Below, one piece after another: positions 51,805 through 62,348 of a DNA stretch of 64,000 nt. The stretch is from the NCBI RefSeq assembly GCF_003610375.1, contig NZ_RAPZ01000011.1, forward strand, positions 248,001 through 312,000, in the 5' to 3' direction. Both the position numbers and the translations under genes were made by a program. The notes under the pieces were generated by a model. The model saw nothing but the letters and a program-made list of their open reading frames with translations. It searched no databases and had not been told where the DNA came from. This DNA is from Sphingomonas sp. PP-CC-1A-547 (GTDB lineage Bacteria > Pseudomonadota > Alphaproteobacteria > Sphingomonadales > Sphingomonadaceae). Numbering within the stretch: the first letter of the stretch is position 1; each line of letters opens with the position of its first letter.

Positions 51805-54800
51805 TCAGAACTTGAACCCAGCCGCGATGCCATACCGGCGCGGGTCGATCGTGAAGATATTCGTGAACAGCCCCGACGACTGGTCGCCGACCGCCTGGCC
51901 CGTGATCGAGTCATTGTTCGTCAAATTCTGCACGAAGCCGCGCAGGAACCAGCGGTCTTCCGCGCCGTTCAGCTGCACCTGCGCGTTGATCACCTCATAA
52001 CCCTGCACGCGGTCGACCAGCTGGTTGAAGATCGATGCGGTGAAGCCGCCGGTGTAGTTGAGGTCCACGCGCGGCACGATCGACATGCCGTTGCCGAACG
52101 CGATCGTGTACTGCGCACCCGCCGAAAATTTGTAGGTCGGTGCCTGGGGCAGCTTGCCGCCGCGGATGTTGACGCCGACGCCGTCGATGACGCTGTACGG
52201 CAGAGCACCGGTCGGGACGCCGAACAGCGCACGCAGCGCCGCCGGAGGATTGGCGGCGGTCGAGGCGAGAACCGAGCACAGGCTGTACGCGCCGGTGGTG
52301 TTGGTCGTCGGGATCGCCACGGGGCCGCGCAGGCCGAGACCTGAGTTCACCGCGCCGACATAGGTGTTCACCCCGACGATATTGCCTGCGGTGGTCGGTA
52401 CGACCGCGCAGTTGGCGGCGCTCTGCAGGTCCTTGATGATCACCGCGTCGGAGCGGCCGCCCGACGGATCGCGCGGATTGACCAGGAACTTGTCCGCCGA
52501 CACCTCGCTGTGGAGGTAGCTCGCATTCATGTTGACGACGAACGCCGGGATCGGGCTGAGGATCGCCTCAGCCTCGACGCCATAGACATTGGCGTCGACA
52601 TTGTCGTTGACCGCAGTCCGCGCGACGATCCGGCTCAGCTGCAACTGCTTGTACTTGTAGTAGAAGCCCGTGACGTTGAGCCGCAGCGCGCCGTTACCGA
52701 AGGTATTCTTCGAACCGATCTCGAACGAGTCGATCTTCTCGGGCGTGAAGGTCGTCGGCACCGAGAAGGTCGCGGGCAAGGGCGGATTGATGCCGCCCGA
52801 CTTGTAGCCGCGCGAATAGGACGCGTAGATCAGATTGTCGGGCGAGATCTTGTAGTCGATCACCGCACGGCCGGTGAGCCGCGAGAAGCTGACCTTGTCG
52901 AGCGCATATTCCTGCACCCCGGCGCGCGTCGAGTCGAAGTCGGTGGTGGTGTAGTTCAGCCCTTGCGTCATGTTCGACGCGCCGATCGGGGTGAGCACGT
53001 TCAGCGTGATGTTGCGCGCCTTTACGTCCTTCTCGTCGTGGTTGTAGCGCAGGCCGAGCGTCAGCTTCAGCTTGTCGTTGAACTCGAAATAGGCCTCGCC
53101 GAAGATACCGTAGGATTTCAGGCGGAAATCGTCGCCGTCGTTGCGGTAGAACGGCGTCGCGAGGAACGCGTTGCCGTTGACGCCCGGGATCGCCGCCGAG
53201 CTGGCTGCGCCGAGCACGCCCGATGCGTAATCAAGCCCGAACGCGTTGACGAAATAGTCGGTGTTCTGGCTGCGCGAGTCCACATAGATGCCGCCGAGCA
53301 GGAAGTTGAACATGCCGTCGAACGAGCTGTCGATATGAGCCTCGGCCGAATATTGCCGGTTCACCTGCCGCGAGCGATCGACGTCGAGGCTCTGCGCGTA
53401 ACAGCCGATGCCGTTGCCGCCGAACACGCCGACATTGTTCGGATCGGCACCCGACTGGCACGCGCCGCCGGCGGGGCCATTGGGGATCAGCACGGAGCGG
53501 ACGCCGTTCAGATAGCCGGTATTGACCAGCGCACCGCCGGGCAGCGGAATCACGACGCCGGGGCGGCCAATCGCGTTCAACGTGTTCAGGCCGACATTGC
53601 CCGCGAGCGGGTTCTCGACCGCGAGGTTGAAGTCGGTCGTGCTGTCGACCGTGTTGCGCGAGAACCCGCCGGTGAAGTTGAACGAAACCGGACCGAAATC
53701 ATGGAAGATTTTGGCGGTGTACTGCTCTTCCTCGGCGAAATAGGTCGGGTTTGAATCGATCCGGACGGTGCGGACGTCGCCGGGATTGACGACCCCGGCA
53801 TAGGTGTCGGTCGCATACAGGTTCTGCAGGCCGATCGCGGCGATCTCGGGGTGGCCGAGCTGCGTACCGGCAATCCCGAAATACTGTGTCGAGGCAAGCG
53901 TCGCGGCCAGCGTCGAGTTGCCATTCGGCGTCTCGTTGGCCAGCCGATCGGGAAGACAGCCCAGGATGCCGGTCGGATCGCGATGGCAGAGCTGCTTCTG
54001 AATGCGGCTCCGGTTATCCTTCTCGCGGAAATAATAACCGATCAGGTCGACGCGGGTATCGCTGGTGGGCTCCCACGACAGCGTGCCGCGGATCGAATAC
54101 AGGTCGCGCCCGTCGATCTTCGAATTGTCATAGGTGTTCTTGGTATAGCCGTCGCGGTTGAGATACGTGCCCGCAACGCGGATGCCGAGCGTATCGGTGA
54201 AGGGCAGGTTGATCATCGCGCGAGCACGCTTCGAATCGTAATTGCCGTATTCGGCCTCGGCGGCGGCGTGGATTCCCGACAGGTCCGGCTTGGCGGTGAT
54301 GAAGTTGACCACGCCCGAGGTCGCGTTTCGGCCGAACAGCGTACCCTGCGGCCCACGCAACACCTCGATCCGCTCCAGATCGAAGAACTCGCTTTCGAAC
54401 AGTCGCGTGGTGACCAGCGGCATGTCGTTGACGTGGATCGCGGTCGCCTGGTCGCAGGTCGCGCCGACGCACAGATCGCCGATACCGCGGATCGTGAAGC
54501 TCGACGTGGTGAAATTGGTCTTGGTGAAGGTGACGTTGGGCAACGTCTGCTGGAGCGCACTCGGGTTGACGATCTGCTGCTTCGAGATTGTGTCCGCGGT
54601 AAAAGCGCTCACTGCAATCGGAACATCCTGCAAACGTTGCGATTGGCGTTGCGCGGTAACCACGATATCCTGCGACGCATAGGCGCTGGCCGCGGTATCG
54701 GCGGGGGTGGTCTGCGTCGATGTGCCGGGCGTCGACGGCGCTTCCTGCCCGGGGCCGTTGGTGGGGCCGGCGTTTTCAGCCGATGTGGTGGCCGTCTGGG

Positions 54801-54864
54801 CCATTGCCGGCGCAATCGACAGGAGTATCATCGCCGAGGCGGCGAGCAATTCGAACTTGGCCAT
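51805..54864 (-). CDS. TonB-dependent receptor
   Basis: The 1019-residue outer-membrane receptor has a signal peptide (MAKFELLAASAMILLSIAPAMAQ), a TonB-box-like DIVVTAQR segment, a plug domain (DVPIAVSAF, LERIEVLRGPQGTLFGRNATSGVVN) and a long beta-barrel ending in Phe (GIAAGFKF). The plug has a cysteine pair (GIGDLCVGATCDQAT). Such receptors import iron chelates, vitamins or oligosaccharides; the plug type is common in sphingomonads. The start follows GGAGAGGACTGAC. It is divergent from folE across about 200 bp. Confidence 0.95.
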   Translation of the reverse strand: MAKFELLAASAMILLSIAPAMAQTATTSAENAGPTNGPGQEAPSTPGTSTQTTPADTAASAYASQDIVVTAQRQSQRLQDVPIAVSAFTADTISKQQIVNPSALQQTLPNVTFTKTNFTTSSFTIRGIGDLCVGATCDQATAIHVNDMPLVTTRLFESEFFDLERIEVLRGPQGTLFGRNATSGVVNFITAKPDLSGIHAAAEAEYGNYDSKRARAMINLPFTDTLGIRVAGTYLNRDGYTKNTYDNSKIDGRDLYSIRGTLSWEPTSDTRVDLIGYYFREKDNRSRIQKQLCHRDPTGILGCLPDRLANETPNGNSTLAATLASTQYFGIAGTQLGHPEIAAIGLQNLYATDTYAGVVNPGDVRTVRIDSNPTYFAEEEQYTAKIFHDFGPVSFNFTGGFSRNTVDSTTDFNLAVENPLAGNVGLNTLNAIGRPGVVIPLPGGALVNTGYLNGVRSVLIPNGPAGGACQSGADPNNVGVFGGNGIGCYAQSLDVDRSRQVNRQYSAEAHIDSSFDGMFNFLLGGIYVDSRSQNTDYFVNAFGLDYASGVLGAASSAAIPGVNGNAFLATPFYRNDGDDFRLKSYGIFGEAYFEFNDKLKLTLGLRYNHDEKDVKARNITLNVLTPIGASNMTQGLNYTTTDFDSTRAGVQEYALDKVSFSRLTGRAVIDYKISPDNLIYASYSRGYKSGGINPPLPATFSVPTTFTPEKIDSFEIGSKNTFGNGALRLNVTGFYYKYKQLQLSRIVARTAVNDNVDANVYGVEAEAILSPIPAFVVNMNASYLHSEVSADKFLVNPRDPSGGRSDAVIIKDLQSAANCAVVPTTAGNIVGVNTYVGAVNSGLGLRGPVAIPTTNTTGAYSLCSVLASTAANPPAALRALFGVPTGALPYSVIDGVGVNIRGGKLPQAPTYKFSAGAQYTIAFGNGMSIVPRVDLNYTGGFTASIFNQLVDRVQGYEVINAQVQLNGAEDRWFLRGFVQNLTNNDSITGQAVGDQSSGLFTNIFTIDPRRYGIAAGFKF

Positions 54865-55067
54865 GTCAGTCCTCTCCCCGATCGTGCCGGTCTGTGCCGA
54901 TTCACGATTTAGTTTTTCAGGTATGGCGAAGTAACGACGAAAACGATCTACCGTCAACGCATTTTGAGCCCCGGAATACTGGGATTTACGGCGCGTTGCT
55001 GAAATGAAACAGTTGCAAAAGAGGACCCATGTTCCGATGTTTGGGTATGCTGACAAAGGGTGTTGCG

Positions 55068-55706
55068 ATGCGGGATGAACTGAACGGGTCCGAGCAGCGG
55101 CCGGTTGAAGACGATGTGCTCGGTCCTGACGGCAAGATAAATGTGCCCGATGACGTAGCGTCGGCGATCCGTACGTTGATCCGCTGGGCGGGCGACGATC
55201 CGACCCGCGAGGGGCTGCTCGACACGCCGCGTCGTGTTGCACGTGCGTGGAAGGAATATTGCGCGGGCTATGGCGACGATCCGGCGAAACATCTCGAACG
55301 CGTGTTCGAGGAAGTCGGCGGGTATGACGAGATCGTCCTGCTGAAGGACATCCCGTTCCAGTCGCATTGCGAGCACCACATGGCGCCGATCATCGGCAAG
55401 GCGCACATCGCGTACCTGCCGCGCGACCATGTCGTCGGGATTTCGAAGCTCGCGCGCGTGCTGCACGGCTTCGCGCGGCGGTTGCAGGTGCAGGAGCGGC
55501 TGACCGCGGAAGTGGCCGACTGCATCTGGGACAACCTCAAGCCGCAGGGCGTCGCGGTGGTGATCGAGGCTAGCCATGCCTGCATGACCGCGCGCGGCGT
55601 CCGCACGCCGGGGGTGACGATGGTCACGAGCCGGATGATGGGCGTGTTCCGCGACGACGAGCGCAGCCGGAAGGAAGTGCTGGCATTGATGGGGCGTGGC
55701 GTCTGA
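55068..55706 (+). CDS. folE: GTP cyclohydrolase I
   Basis: The roughly 212-residue enzyme makes dihydroneopterin triphosphate from GTP, the first step of folate synthesis. Zinc ligands are in QSHCEHHMAP and ASHACMTARG; IGKAHIAYLP and GISKLARVLHGFARRLQVQERLT are also typical. The start is uncertain; ATG at 55029 after AGAGGA would add 13 residues. The stop overlaps the next start (TGATG). Confidence 0.96.
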   Translation: MRDELNGSEQRPVEDDVLGPDGKINVPDDVASAIRTLIRWAGDDPTREGLLDTPRRVARAWKEYCAGYGDDPAKHLERVFEEVGGYDEIVLLKDIPFQSHCEHHMAPIIGKAHIAYLPRDHVVGISKLARVLHGFARRLQVQERLTAEVADCIWDNLKPQGVAVVIEASHACMTARGVRTPGVTMVTSRMMGVFRDDERSRKEVLALMGRGV

Positions 55707-56476
55707 TGCGAACCGTCCTGGTGACGGGTGGGGCGAAGCGGCTGGGTGCGGCGATCGTCCGGCGGCTGGCTGCCGACGGGCATGCCGTGGTCGTGCATCA
55801 GGGACATTCTCCCGACGAGGCGGCCGCGCTGGTGGCGGAGATCGTCGGCATGGGTGGTCATGCCGCTTCGGTAGCGGGTGACCTGAGCGATCTCGGCACG
55901 ATCGGCGACCTGTTCGCGACGGTGCGGGCCGCGATCGGCGGGCCGATCGACGGGCTGGTGAACTGCGCGTCGAAGTTCGAGTTCGACCGACCACCGACCG
56001 TCGATCCGGTGCTGTTCGCCGAGCTCGGCGCGATCAATTGCGGCGCGCCGGTGCTGCTAGCATCCGCGCTGGCGTCGCAGGACGACGTCGCGGACGGCGC
56101 GGTGGTCAATGTGCTCGACCAGAAGGTGGCCAACCTCAACCCTGACTTTTTCTCGTACAGTTGCGGCAAGATCGCGCTGGAGGGGGCAACGACGATGCTC
56201 GCACAGGCGCTCGGACCGCGCATCTCGGTCAACGCGGTATCGCCGGGGCTGACCTTGCCGAGCGGAGACCAAAGCGAGGAGGAGTTCGCGGCGGTAGCGA
56301 GCGACAATTTCCTCAAGCGACCGGTCGGTGCGGAGGCAGTGGCCGATGCGGTCGCGTGGCTGCTGACCGCAAGGGGCGTGACGGGGCAGAATGTGTTCGT
56401 CGATTGCGGACAGCGGTTTCTGACGCGTGACGGCGACGTGATGTTCGATCGGGACCCTGGGGGGCGGAATGGCTGA
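55706..56476 (+). CDS. SDR-family pteridine reductase-like protein
   Basis: The 256-residue short-chain dehydrogenase has the nucleotide site TGGAKRLG (with the Arg typical of pteridine reductases), VNCAS, and YSCGK for the Tyr-x-x-x-Lys pair. Its position between folE and folB, with a one-base overlap to folE, points to reduction of a pterin such as dihydromonapterin or dihydrofolate. The assignment to a FolM-like role is inferred from context and the Arg motif. Confidence 0.85.
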   Translation: MRTVLVTGGAKRLGAAIVRRLAADGHAVVVHQGHSPDEAAALVAEIVGMGGHAASVAGDLSDLGTIGDLFATVRAAIGGPIDGLVNCASKFEFDRPPTVDPVLFAELGAINCGAPVLLASALASQDDVADGAVVNVLDQKVANLNPDFFSYSCGKIALEGATTMLAQALGPRISVNAVSPGLTLPSGDQSEEEFAAVASDNFLKRPVGAEAVADAVAWLLTARGVTGQNVFVDCGQRFLTRDGDVMFDRDPGGRNG

Positions 56477-56819
56477 ATTCACGACGATCCTGGACGGACT
56501 CGAGGTGATGATGCGGCTGGGCATCCACCCGCACGAGGTCGCGCCTCAACGCGTGGTCGTCTCGGTCGAGATGACGGTCGTGTATCCAGGCCCACTCGGC
56601 GAGGATGCGATCGAGCAAGTACTCGATTACGACTTCATCCGCGCAGGCATCCTGGCGATGGTAGCGGAGCGCCCGTTCGCGTTGCAGGAGACGCTTTGCG
56701 AGGCGATCGCCACGCTGTGTTTGGCAGACGAACGGGTGCGGCGGATCGAGATCGAGACCATGAAGACCGACATATACCCGGACGCCGCGATCGGCTGCCG
56801 TATCGTGCGGGAGCGATAG
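56469..56819 (+). CDS. folB: Dihydroneopterin aldolase
   Basis: The 116-residue enzyme converts dihydroneopterin to hydroxymethyldihydropterin. The Glu of LGIHPHE and a Lys in MKTDIYPDAA match the active site, and VLDYDFIRAGI is a typical segment. It overlaps the SDR gene by 8 nt. folE-SDR-folB thus form one pterin operon. Confidence 0.9.
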   Translation: MAEFTTILDGLEVMMRLGIHPHEVAPQRVVVSVEMTVVYPGPLGEDAIEQVLDYDFIRAGILAMVAERPFALQETLCEAIATLCLADERVRRIEIETMKTDIYPDAAIGCRIVRER

Positions 56820-56913
56820 TCCTTCGAGCGGGCGCATTTGGTTTCACAGTCGGAAGGTGCCGATCCTAAAGCCGGTTCGTTCTCTCTCCACGAACCTGAT
56901 CCGGAGACCAAAG

Positions 56914-57591
56914 TTGAAAATTCTCGTCGTCCTCACCTCGCATGCCGATCTCGGCGATACCGGCCGCAAGACCGGTTTCTGGCTCGAGGAACTCGCCGCG
57001 CCTTACTACGTGTTCAAGGATGCCGGCGCGGACATCACGCTCGCGTCGCCGGCCGGTGGCCAGCCGCCGCTCGATCCAAGCAGCGCCAAGCCCGAAGCGC
57101 AGACCGATGCGACGCGGCGGTTCGACGCCGATGCGGAGGCCACCGCGGCGCTCGCCGACACGCGCAAACTGTCCGAGATGCGGATCCCGGACTATGACGC
57201 GGTGTTCTATCCCGGTGGGCACGGACCGCTCTGGGATCTCGCCAACGATCCAGCATCGATCGCGCTGATCGAGGACGCGATCGGCGCAGGCAAGCCCGTC
57301 GCCCTCGTCTGTCACGCACCCGGCGTGCTGCGCGACGTGAGGGCCGCCGATGGTGCGCCGCTCGTGAAGGGAAAGACCGTCACCGGCTTCACCAACACCG
57401 AAGAAGCCGCGGTCGGGCTCAGCGATGTCGTGCCGTTCCTGGTCGAGGACATGCTGCAGCAGAAGGGGGGCACCTATTCCAAGACCGCCGACTGGGGCGT
57501 GTACGTGGTCGAGGACGGTTTGCTGATCACCGGCCAGAACCCCGCCTCGTCGGCAAAGGCGGCACAGGCGTTGCTGGCGAAGCTGGCGTAA
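56914..57591 (+). CDS. DJ-1/PfpI family protein
   Basis: The 225-residue protein has the nucleophile Cys in ALVCHAPGVL, a Glu near the start (FWLEELAAPYYVF) and YPGGHGPLWDL. This is the Hsp31-like/class I glutamine-amidotransferase-like group, which includes methylglyoxal-converting enzymes and chaperones. The start is a TTG at 56914 after CGGAGACC, giving the usual family beginning LKILVVLTSH; no ATG fits better. It ends just before a strong bidirectional terminator. Confidence 0.88.
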   Translation: MKILVVLTSHADLGDTGRKTGFWLEELAAPYYVFKDAGADITLASPAGGQPPLDPSSAKPEAQTDATRRFDADAEATAALADTRKLSEMRIPDYDAVFYPGGHGPLWDLANDPASIALIEDAIGAGKPVALVCHAPGVLRDVRAADGAPLVKGKTVTGFTNTEEAAVGLSDVVPFLVEDMLQQKGGTYSKTADWGVYVVEDGLLITGQNPASSAKAAQALLAKLA

Positions 57592-57597
57592 GGAGAA

Positions 57598-57630
57598 ACG
57601 GCCACCGGTTCAGCCGGTGGCCGTCTTTCA
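57598..57630. terminator. Bidirectional terminator between the DJ-1 gene and leuA
   Basis: An 11-bp perfect stem (acggccaccgg / ccggtggccgt) with a 5-nt loop is followed by TCTTTC. It lies between the two convergent stops. Confidence 0.85.
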
Positions 57631-57635
57631 TAAGG

Positions 57636-59294
57636 TCAGGCGCGGTTGGCGGCGCTCAGAACCGCACGCACCGAGGCAGTCGCAATGTCGGTATCCATGC
57701 CGACGCCGAACACTGTCCGACCCTCGGCAGTCCGGCATTCGACATACGCTGCCGCCTGCGCGTCCGCCCCGTGGCCGATCGCGTGCTCGTTATAGTCGAC
57801 CACGTCGAGCGTCGGCCCGGTCGACTCCGCGATCGCCGCGATCACGCCCGAGATCAGGCCGTTGCCGCGCCCGGAGATCGACCGCTCCTCGCCGTCGATC
57901 GCCACCCGGCCGATGAAGACTCGCTGTCCCGAGGCGCCGCTTTCCTCGTAATCGCGCAGCTCCACCCGGTCGTCCGCCTGCGGCATGTAGGTCCGCTCGA
58001 ACAGGCTCCAGATGTCCGCGGCGTTCAGCTCGCGGCTGGTCTCGTCGGCATAGGCCTGGACGTGCCGGCTGAAGTCCGCCTGCAACCGCTTGGGCAGCTT
58101 CAGCCCCTTGTCCTGCTCGATCACCCAGGCGACGCCGCCCTTGCCCGACTGCGAGTTGACGCGGATCACCGCCTCGTAGCTGCGGCCGAGATCGGCGGGA
58201 TCGATAGGGAGATACGGTACCTCCCACAACGTGTCGTTCTTCGCCTCCTGCGCCGCGAAGCCCTTCTTGATAGCGTCCTGATGCGACCCCGAAAACGCGG
58301 TGAAGACCAGGTCGCCAGCATAGGGCGTGCGCGGGTGGACGGGGATGTTGGTGCAGTAATTGACCGTGTTCACGACGCCGTCGATGTCCGACAGGTCGAG
58401 CTTCGGGTCGACGCCTTGCGTGTACATGTTGAGCGCGACGGTCACGAGATCGCAATTGCCGGTGCGCTCGCCGTTGCCGAGCAGGCAGCCCTCGACCCGG
58501 TCCGCGCCCGCCATCATGCCGAGCTCCGCCGCCGCGACGCCGGTGCCGCGGTCGTTGTGCGTGTGCAGCGAGATCGCCACCGCGTCGCGGTTGCGGATGT
58601 GCCGCCCGAACCATTCGATCTGGTCGGCATAGATGTTCGGCGTCGCGCACTCGACGGTGGCGGGCAGGTTGAAGATGATCGGGTTCTCGGGCGTCGGCAT
58701 CAGCACGTCCATCACCGCCTCGCAGACTTCCAGCGAGAAATCGAGTTCGGCGGTCGAGAAGGTCTCGGGGCTGTATTCGAACTGCCAGCGGACGTTTGGC
58801 TGCTTGGCCGCCTCATCGCGCAGCACCTTGGCGCCGTCGATCGCGATTTGCTTAACCTGCGCGCGGTCCATCCCGAACACGATCTTGCGCCACGCAGGCG
58901 AGACGGCGTTGTAGAGGTGGACGATCGCGGTCTTGGCACCGACCAGGCTGGCAAAGCTCGTTTCGATCAGGTCCCGGCGTGACTGCGTCAGCACCTGGAT
59001 CGACACGTCGTCGGGAATGCGCCCGGTCTTCACCAGCCCCGAGATGAAGTCGAACTCGGTTGCGCCGGCGCTCGGGAAACCGACCTCGATCTCCTTCAGC
59101 CCGACCTTGCAGAGCAGGTCGAAGAACCGCGTCTTCTTCTCGGCATCCATCGGATCGATCAGCGCCTGGTTGCCGTCGCGCAGATCGGTGGAGAGCCAGC
59201 GGGGCGGCTTGACGATGGTCTTCGACGGCCATTGGCGGTCGGGCAGGTCGATTTGCGGGAAGGGACGGTATTTGGTCGATGGGTCGCGCAGCAT
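57636..59294 (-). CDS. leuA: 2-isopropylmalate synthase
   Basis: The 552-residue enzyme condenses acetyl-CoA with 2-oxoisovalerate, the committed step of leucine synthesis. The DmpG-like TIM barrel shows [12 protein letters not shown] (metal Asp), [22 protein letters not shown] (HxH) and [16 protein letters not shown]. The C-terminal leucine-binding regulatory domain follows ([29 protein letters not shown]). It is preceded by a leucine-rich leader peptide and competing hairpins, so it is regulated by attenuation. Length fits the long LeuA form. Confidence 0.97.
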   Translation of the reverse strand: MLRDPSTKYRPFPQIDLPDRQWPSKTIVKPPRWLSTDLRDGNQALIDPMDAEKKTRFFDLLCKVGLKEIEVGFPSAGATEFDFISGLVKTGRIPDDVSIQVLTQSRRDLIETSFASLVGAKTAIVHLYNAVSPAWRKIVFGMDRAQVKQIAIDGAKVLRDEAAKQPNVRWQFEYSPETFSTAELDFSLEVCEAVMDVLMPTPENPIIFNLPATVECATPNIYADQIEWFGRHIRNRDAVAISLHTHNDRGTGVAAAELGMMAGADRVEGCLLGNGERTGNCDLVTVALNMYTQGVDPKLDLSDIDGVVNTVNYCTNIPVHPRTPYAGDLVFTAFSGSHQDAIKKGFAAQEAKNDTLWEVPYLPIDPADLGRSYEAVIRVNSQSGKGGVAWVIEQDKGLKLPKRLQADFSRHVQAYADETSRELNAADIWSLFERTYMPQADDRVELRDYEESGASGQRVFIGRVAIDGEERSISGRGNGLISGVIAAIAESTGPTLDVVDYNEHAIGHGADAQAAAYVECRTAEGRTVFGVGMDTDIATASVRAVLSAANRA

Positions 59295-59333
59295 GGCTCG
59301 TGTCTCTCGTGTCGTCGGGAGCGTTCGGGTCAG

Positions 59334-59429
59334 CCCTTAGGCGCGAGGCGCGGGGCATGGCCACCGCGCAAACGATCGGCGCGCCTAAGGGCGCGTAAGT
59401 CGAAGCAGCAGGAGGCGGCCATGCGTCAT
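59334..59429 (-). promoter_or_regulatory. leuA attenuator region
   Basis: The leader-peptide frame runs into CCCTTAGGCGCG (59391-59380). This can pair either locally (CGCGCC-CTTA-GGCGCG, 59395-59380) or with CGCGCCTAAGGG at 59345-59334 as a 12-bp stem. An inner hairpin (GCGCGG/CCGCGC, 59369-59348) lies between the arms. Choice between the folds would depend on ribosome stalling at the leader leucine codons. Confidence 0.75.
59385..59429 (-). CDS. leuL: leuA leader peptide
   Basis: A 14-codon frame encodes MTHGRLLLLRLTRP, with five leucines in six positions. AGGA lies 8 nt before the ATG. The stop is inside the first attenuator arm, 90 nt before leuA. This is the classic composition and position of a leucine operon leader peptide; charged-tRNA-Leu supply would set the fold of the downstream RNA. 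Confidence 0.85.
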   Translation of the reverse strand: MTHGRLLLLRLTRP

Positions 59430-59438
59430 TGATGGCGT

Positions 59439-59476
59439 CCTATCGCGCGGACACGGTCCGTGTCCAGCGCGATAGG
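59439..59476 (-). terminator. Hairpin between yceI-like gene and the leader peptide
   Basis: A 16-bp stem with one bulged base (cctatcgcgc-ggacac / gtgtccagcgcgatagg) and a 5-nt loop lies about 12 nt after the YceI-like gene stop. Its last bases overlap the AGGA that serves the leader peptide. It may be a terminator or control leader translation. Confidence 0.6.
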
Positions 59477-59488
59477 AATTTAGACAGA

Positions 59489-60094
59489 TTATTGCGCCGC
59501 GAAGGCCGCGTTGATCGTCAAATCGACCTTGTCCGACACGACCGGAGCGTAAGCACCGATGTTGAAGTCGCTACGCTTGATAGAGGTCGTCGCGCGGAAG
59601 CCGAAGTTCAGCTTCTTGTTCATCGGGTTCGCGCCCGCGCCGACGAAGGTCGCCTGGAGCACGACCGGCTTGGTGACGCCCTTGAGCGTCAGGTCGCCGG
59701 TGATCGTCGCCTTGTCGCCGGTCGCAACGACCTTGGTCGAAACGAACTTCGCGGTCGGATAGGTCGCGGCGTCGAAGAAGTCCTTCGACTTCAGATGGCC
59801 GGCGAACGGTGCCGCGGTGACCGAAAGCTGGTCGATCGCGAAGTTGACTTCGACCTTGGTTGCGTTCGGCTTGGCGGGATCGATCGTGATGCTGCCCCCC
59901 GACGCGCCGAGCTGCCCTTCGAGCATCGAGAAGCCCATATGGTTGACCTGCCACGTCACCTGCGTGTGGTTCGGGTCGACCGCATAGGTACCGGCGGCGA
60001 CGCGTGCCTTGACGGGGGCGCCGGGGATGGCGGCGGTCTGGGCCATGATAGGCGCGGCGGTAAGGGCGAGGATCGTGGCTAGGACTAGGCGCAT
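59489..60094 (-). CDS. YceI-family periplasmic protein
   Basis: The 201-residue protein has a signal peptide (MRLVLATILALTAAPIMAQ) and the YceI lipocalin-like fold: AGTYAVDPNHTQVTWQVNHMGFS, GDLTLKGVTKPVVL, FGFRATTSIKRSDFNIG and a VDLTINAAF end. These proteins bind isoprenoid or other amphiphilic molecules in the periplasm; the ligand here is unknown. The start follows AGGAGACC. It stands between ilvC and leuA on the same strand. Confidence 0.93.
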   Translation of the reverse strand: MRLVLATILALTAAPIMAQTAAIPGAPVKARVAAGTYAVDPNHTQVTWQVNHMGFSMLEGQLGASGGSITIDPAKPNATKVEVNFAIDQLSVTAAPFAGHLKSKDFFDAATYPTAKFVSTKVVATGDKATITGDLTLKGVTKPVVLQATFVGAGANPMNKKLNFGFRATTSIKRSDFNIGAYAPVVSDKVDLTINAAFAAQ

Positions 60095-60569
60095 ACGGGG
60101 TCTCCTGTTTGACGCGCGATGCTGGCCGACCGGGGCGGGCGCGTCAAACGACCTTATGCCAACGCTGTGTTTCGGAATTGGGTCGGTGAGGGGGCGCGCT
60201 CGCGGTGGAGTGCACCGCCAGCTCTCGTTCCCCCGCGGACGCGGGGGCCCAGCTAAACCCCGATCACCGCTCGAGACCCTGGACCCCGCGTTCGCGAGGG
60301 AGCAGGATAAGCAGCGATTGACGCTTCCCCAAAACGCCACCACCCCGGCGAAGGCCGGGGCCCAGTTGGGGGACGTTGCTAACGGAAGACGCGTTTCGTT
60401 ACCCCGGCCTGTCCAACTGGGCCCCGGCCTTCGCCGGGGTGGGTATGGGTTGGACGTGAATTCGAGATAGGTACTTTCCCCCACGCCAACCCGTCAAACC
60501 CGGCGAAGCCGTGCCCTATGGGCAGGCTCCGTCGTGCCGGCCGCGCTCACGCGCTAACGCGCGCTCGCG
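60095..60569. other. Repeat-filled gap between YceI-like gene and ilvC
   Basis: The 0.48-kb gap holds two palindromic elements (about 60,229-60,300 and 60,346-60,445) of the gaaggccggggccc type and no gene. Alternating cgcg words just before ilvC (3' side, 60,540-60,580) may form a further hairpin. Confidence 0.7.
60346..60445 (+). repeat. Inverted repeat element (cccggcgaaggccggggcccag type)
   Basis: The left arm ccccggcgaaggccggggcc followed by cagttgg and the right arm ccaactg followed by ggccccggccttcgccgggg are exact reverse complements around a unique centre. Confidence 0.8.
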
Positions 60570-62211
<1,642 letters not shown>

Positions 62212-62221
62212 GGTTTCTTAC

Positions 62222-62335
62222 TCTCCCCTTCCGCTTGCGGGAGGGGTCGGGGGAGGGGAGGCGAGGGCTGGCGATGCTGTGGACATCATGCCCTCCCCTA
62301 ACCCCTCCCGCAGGCGGGAGGGGGATTCGGTTGCG
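62222..62335 (+). repeat. Palindromic element between ilvB and ilvN
   Basis: Left arm ccttccgcttgcgggagggg and right arm cccctcccgcaggcgggagg are related inverted hairpins around a unique centre. Confidence 0.7.
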
Positions 62336-62348
62336 ATCTGGGCCGTCA

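Noticed and set aside
54865..55067. Riboswitch upstream of the TonB-dependent receptor
   Set aside because: I could not find a B12-box or another conserved riboswitch core in the short leader.
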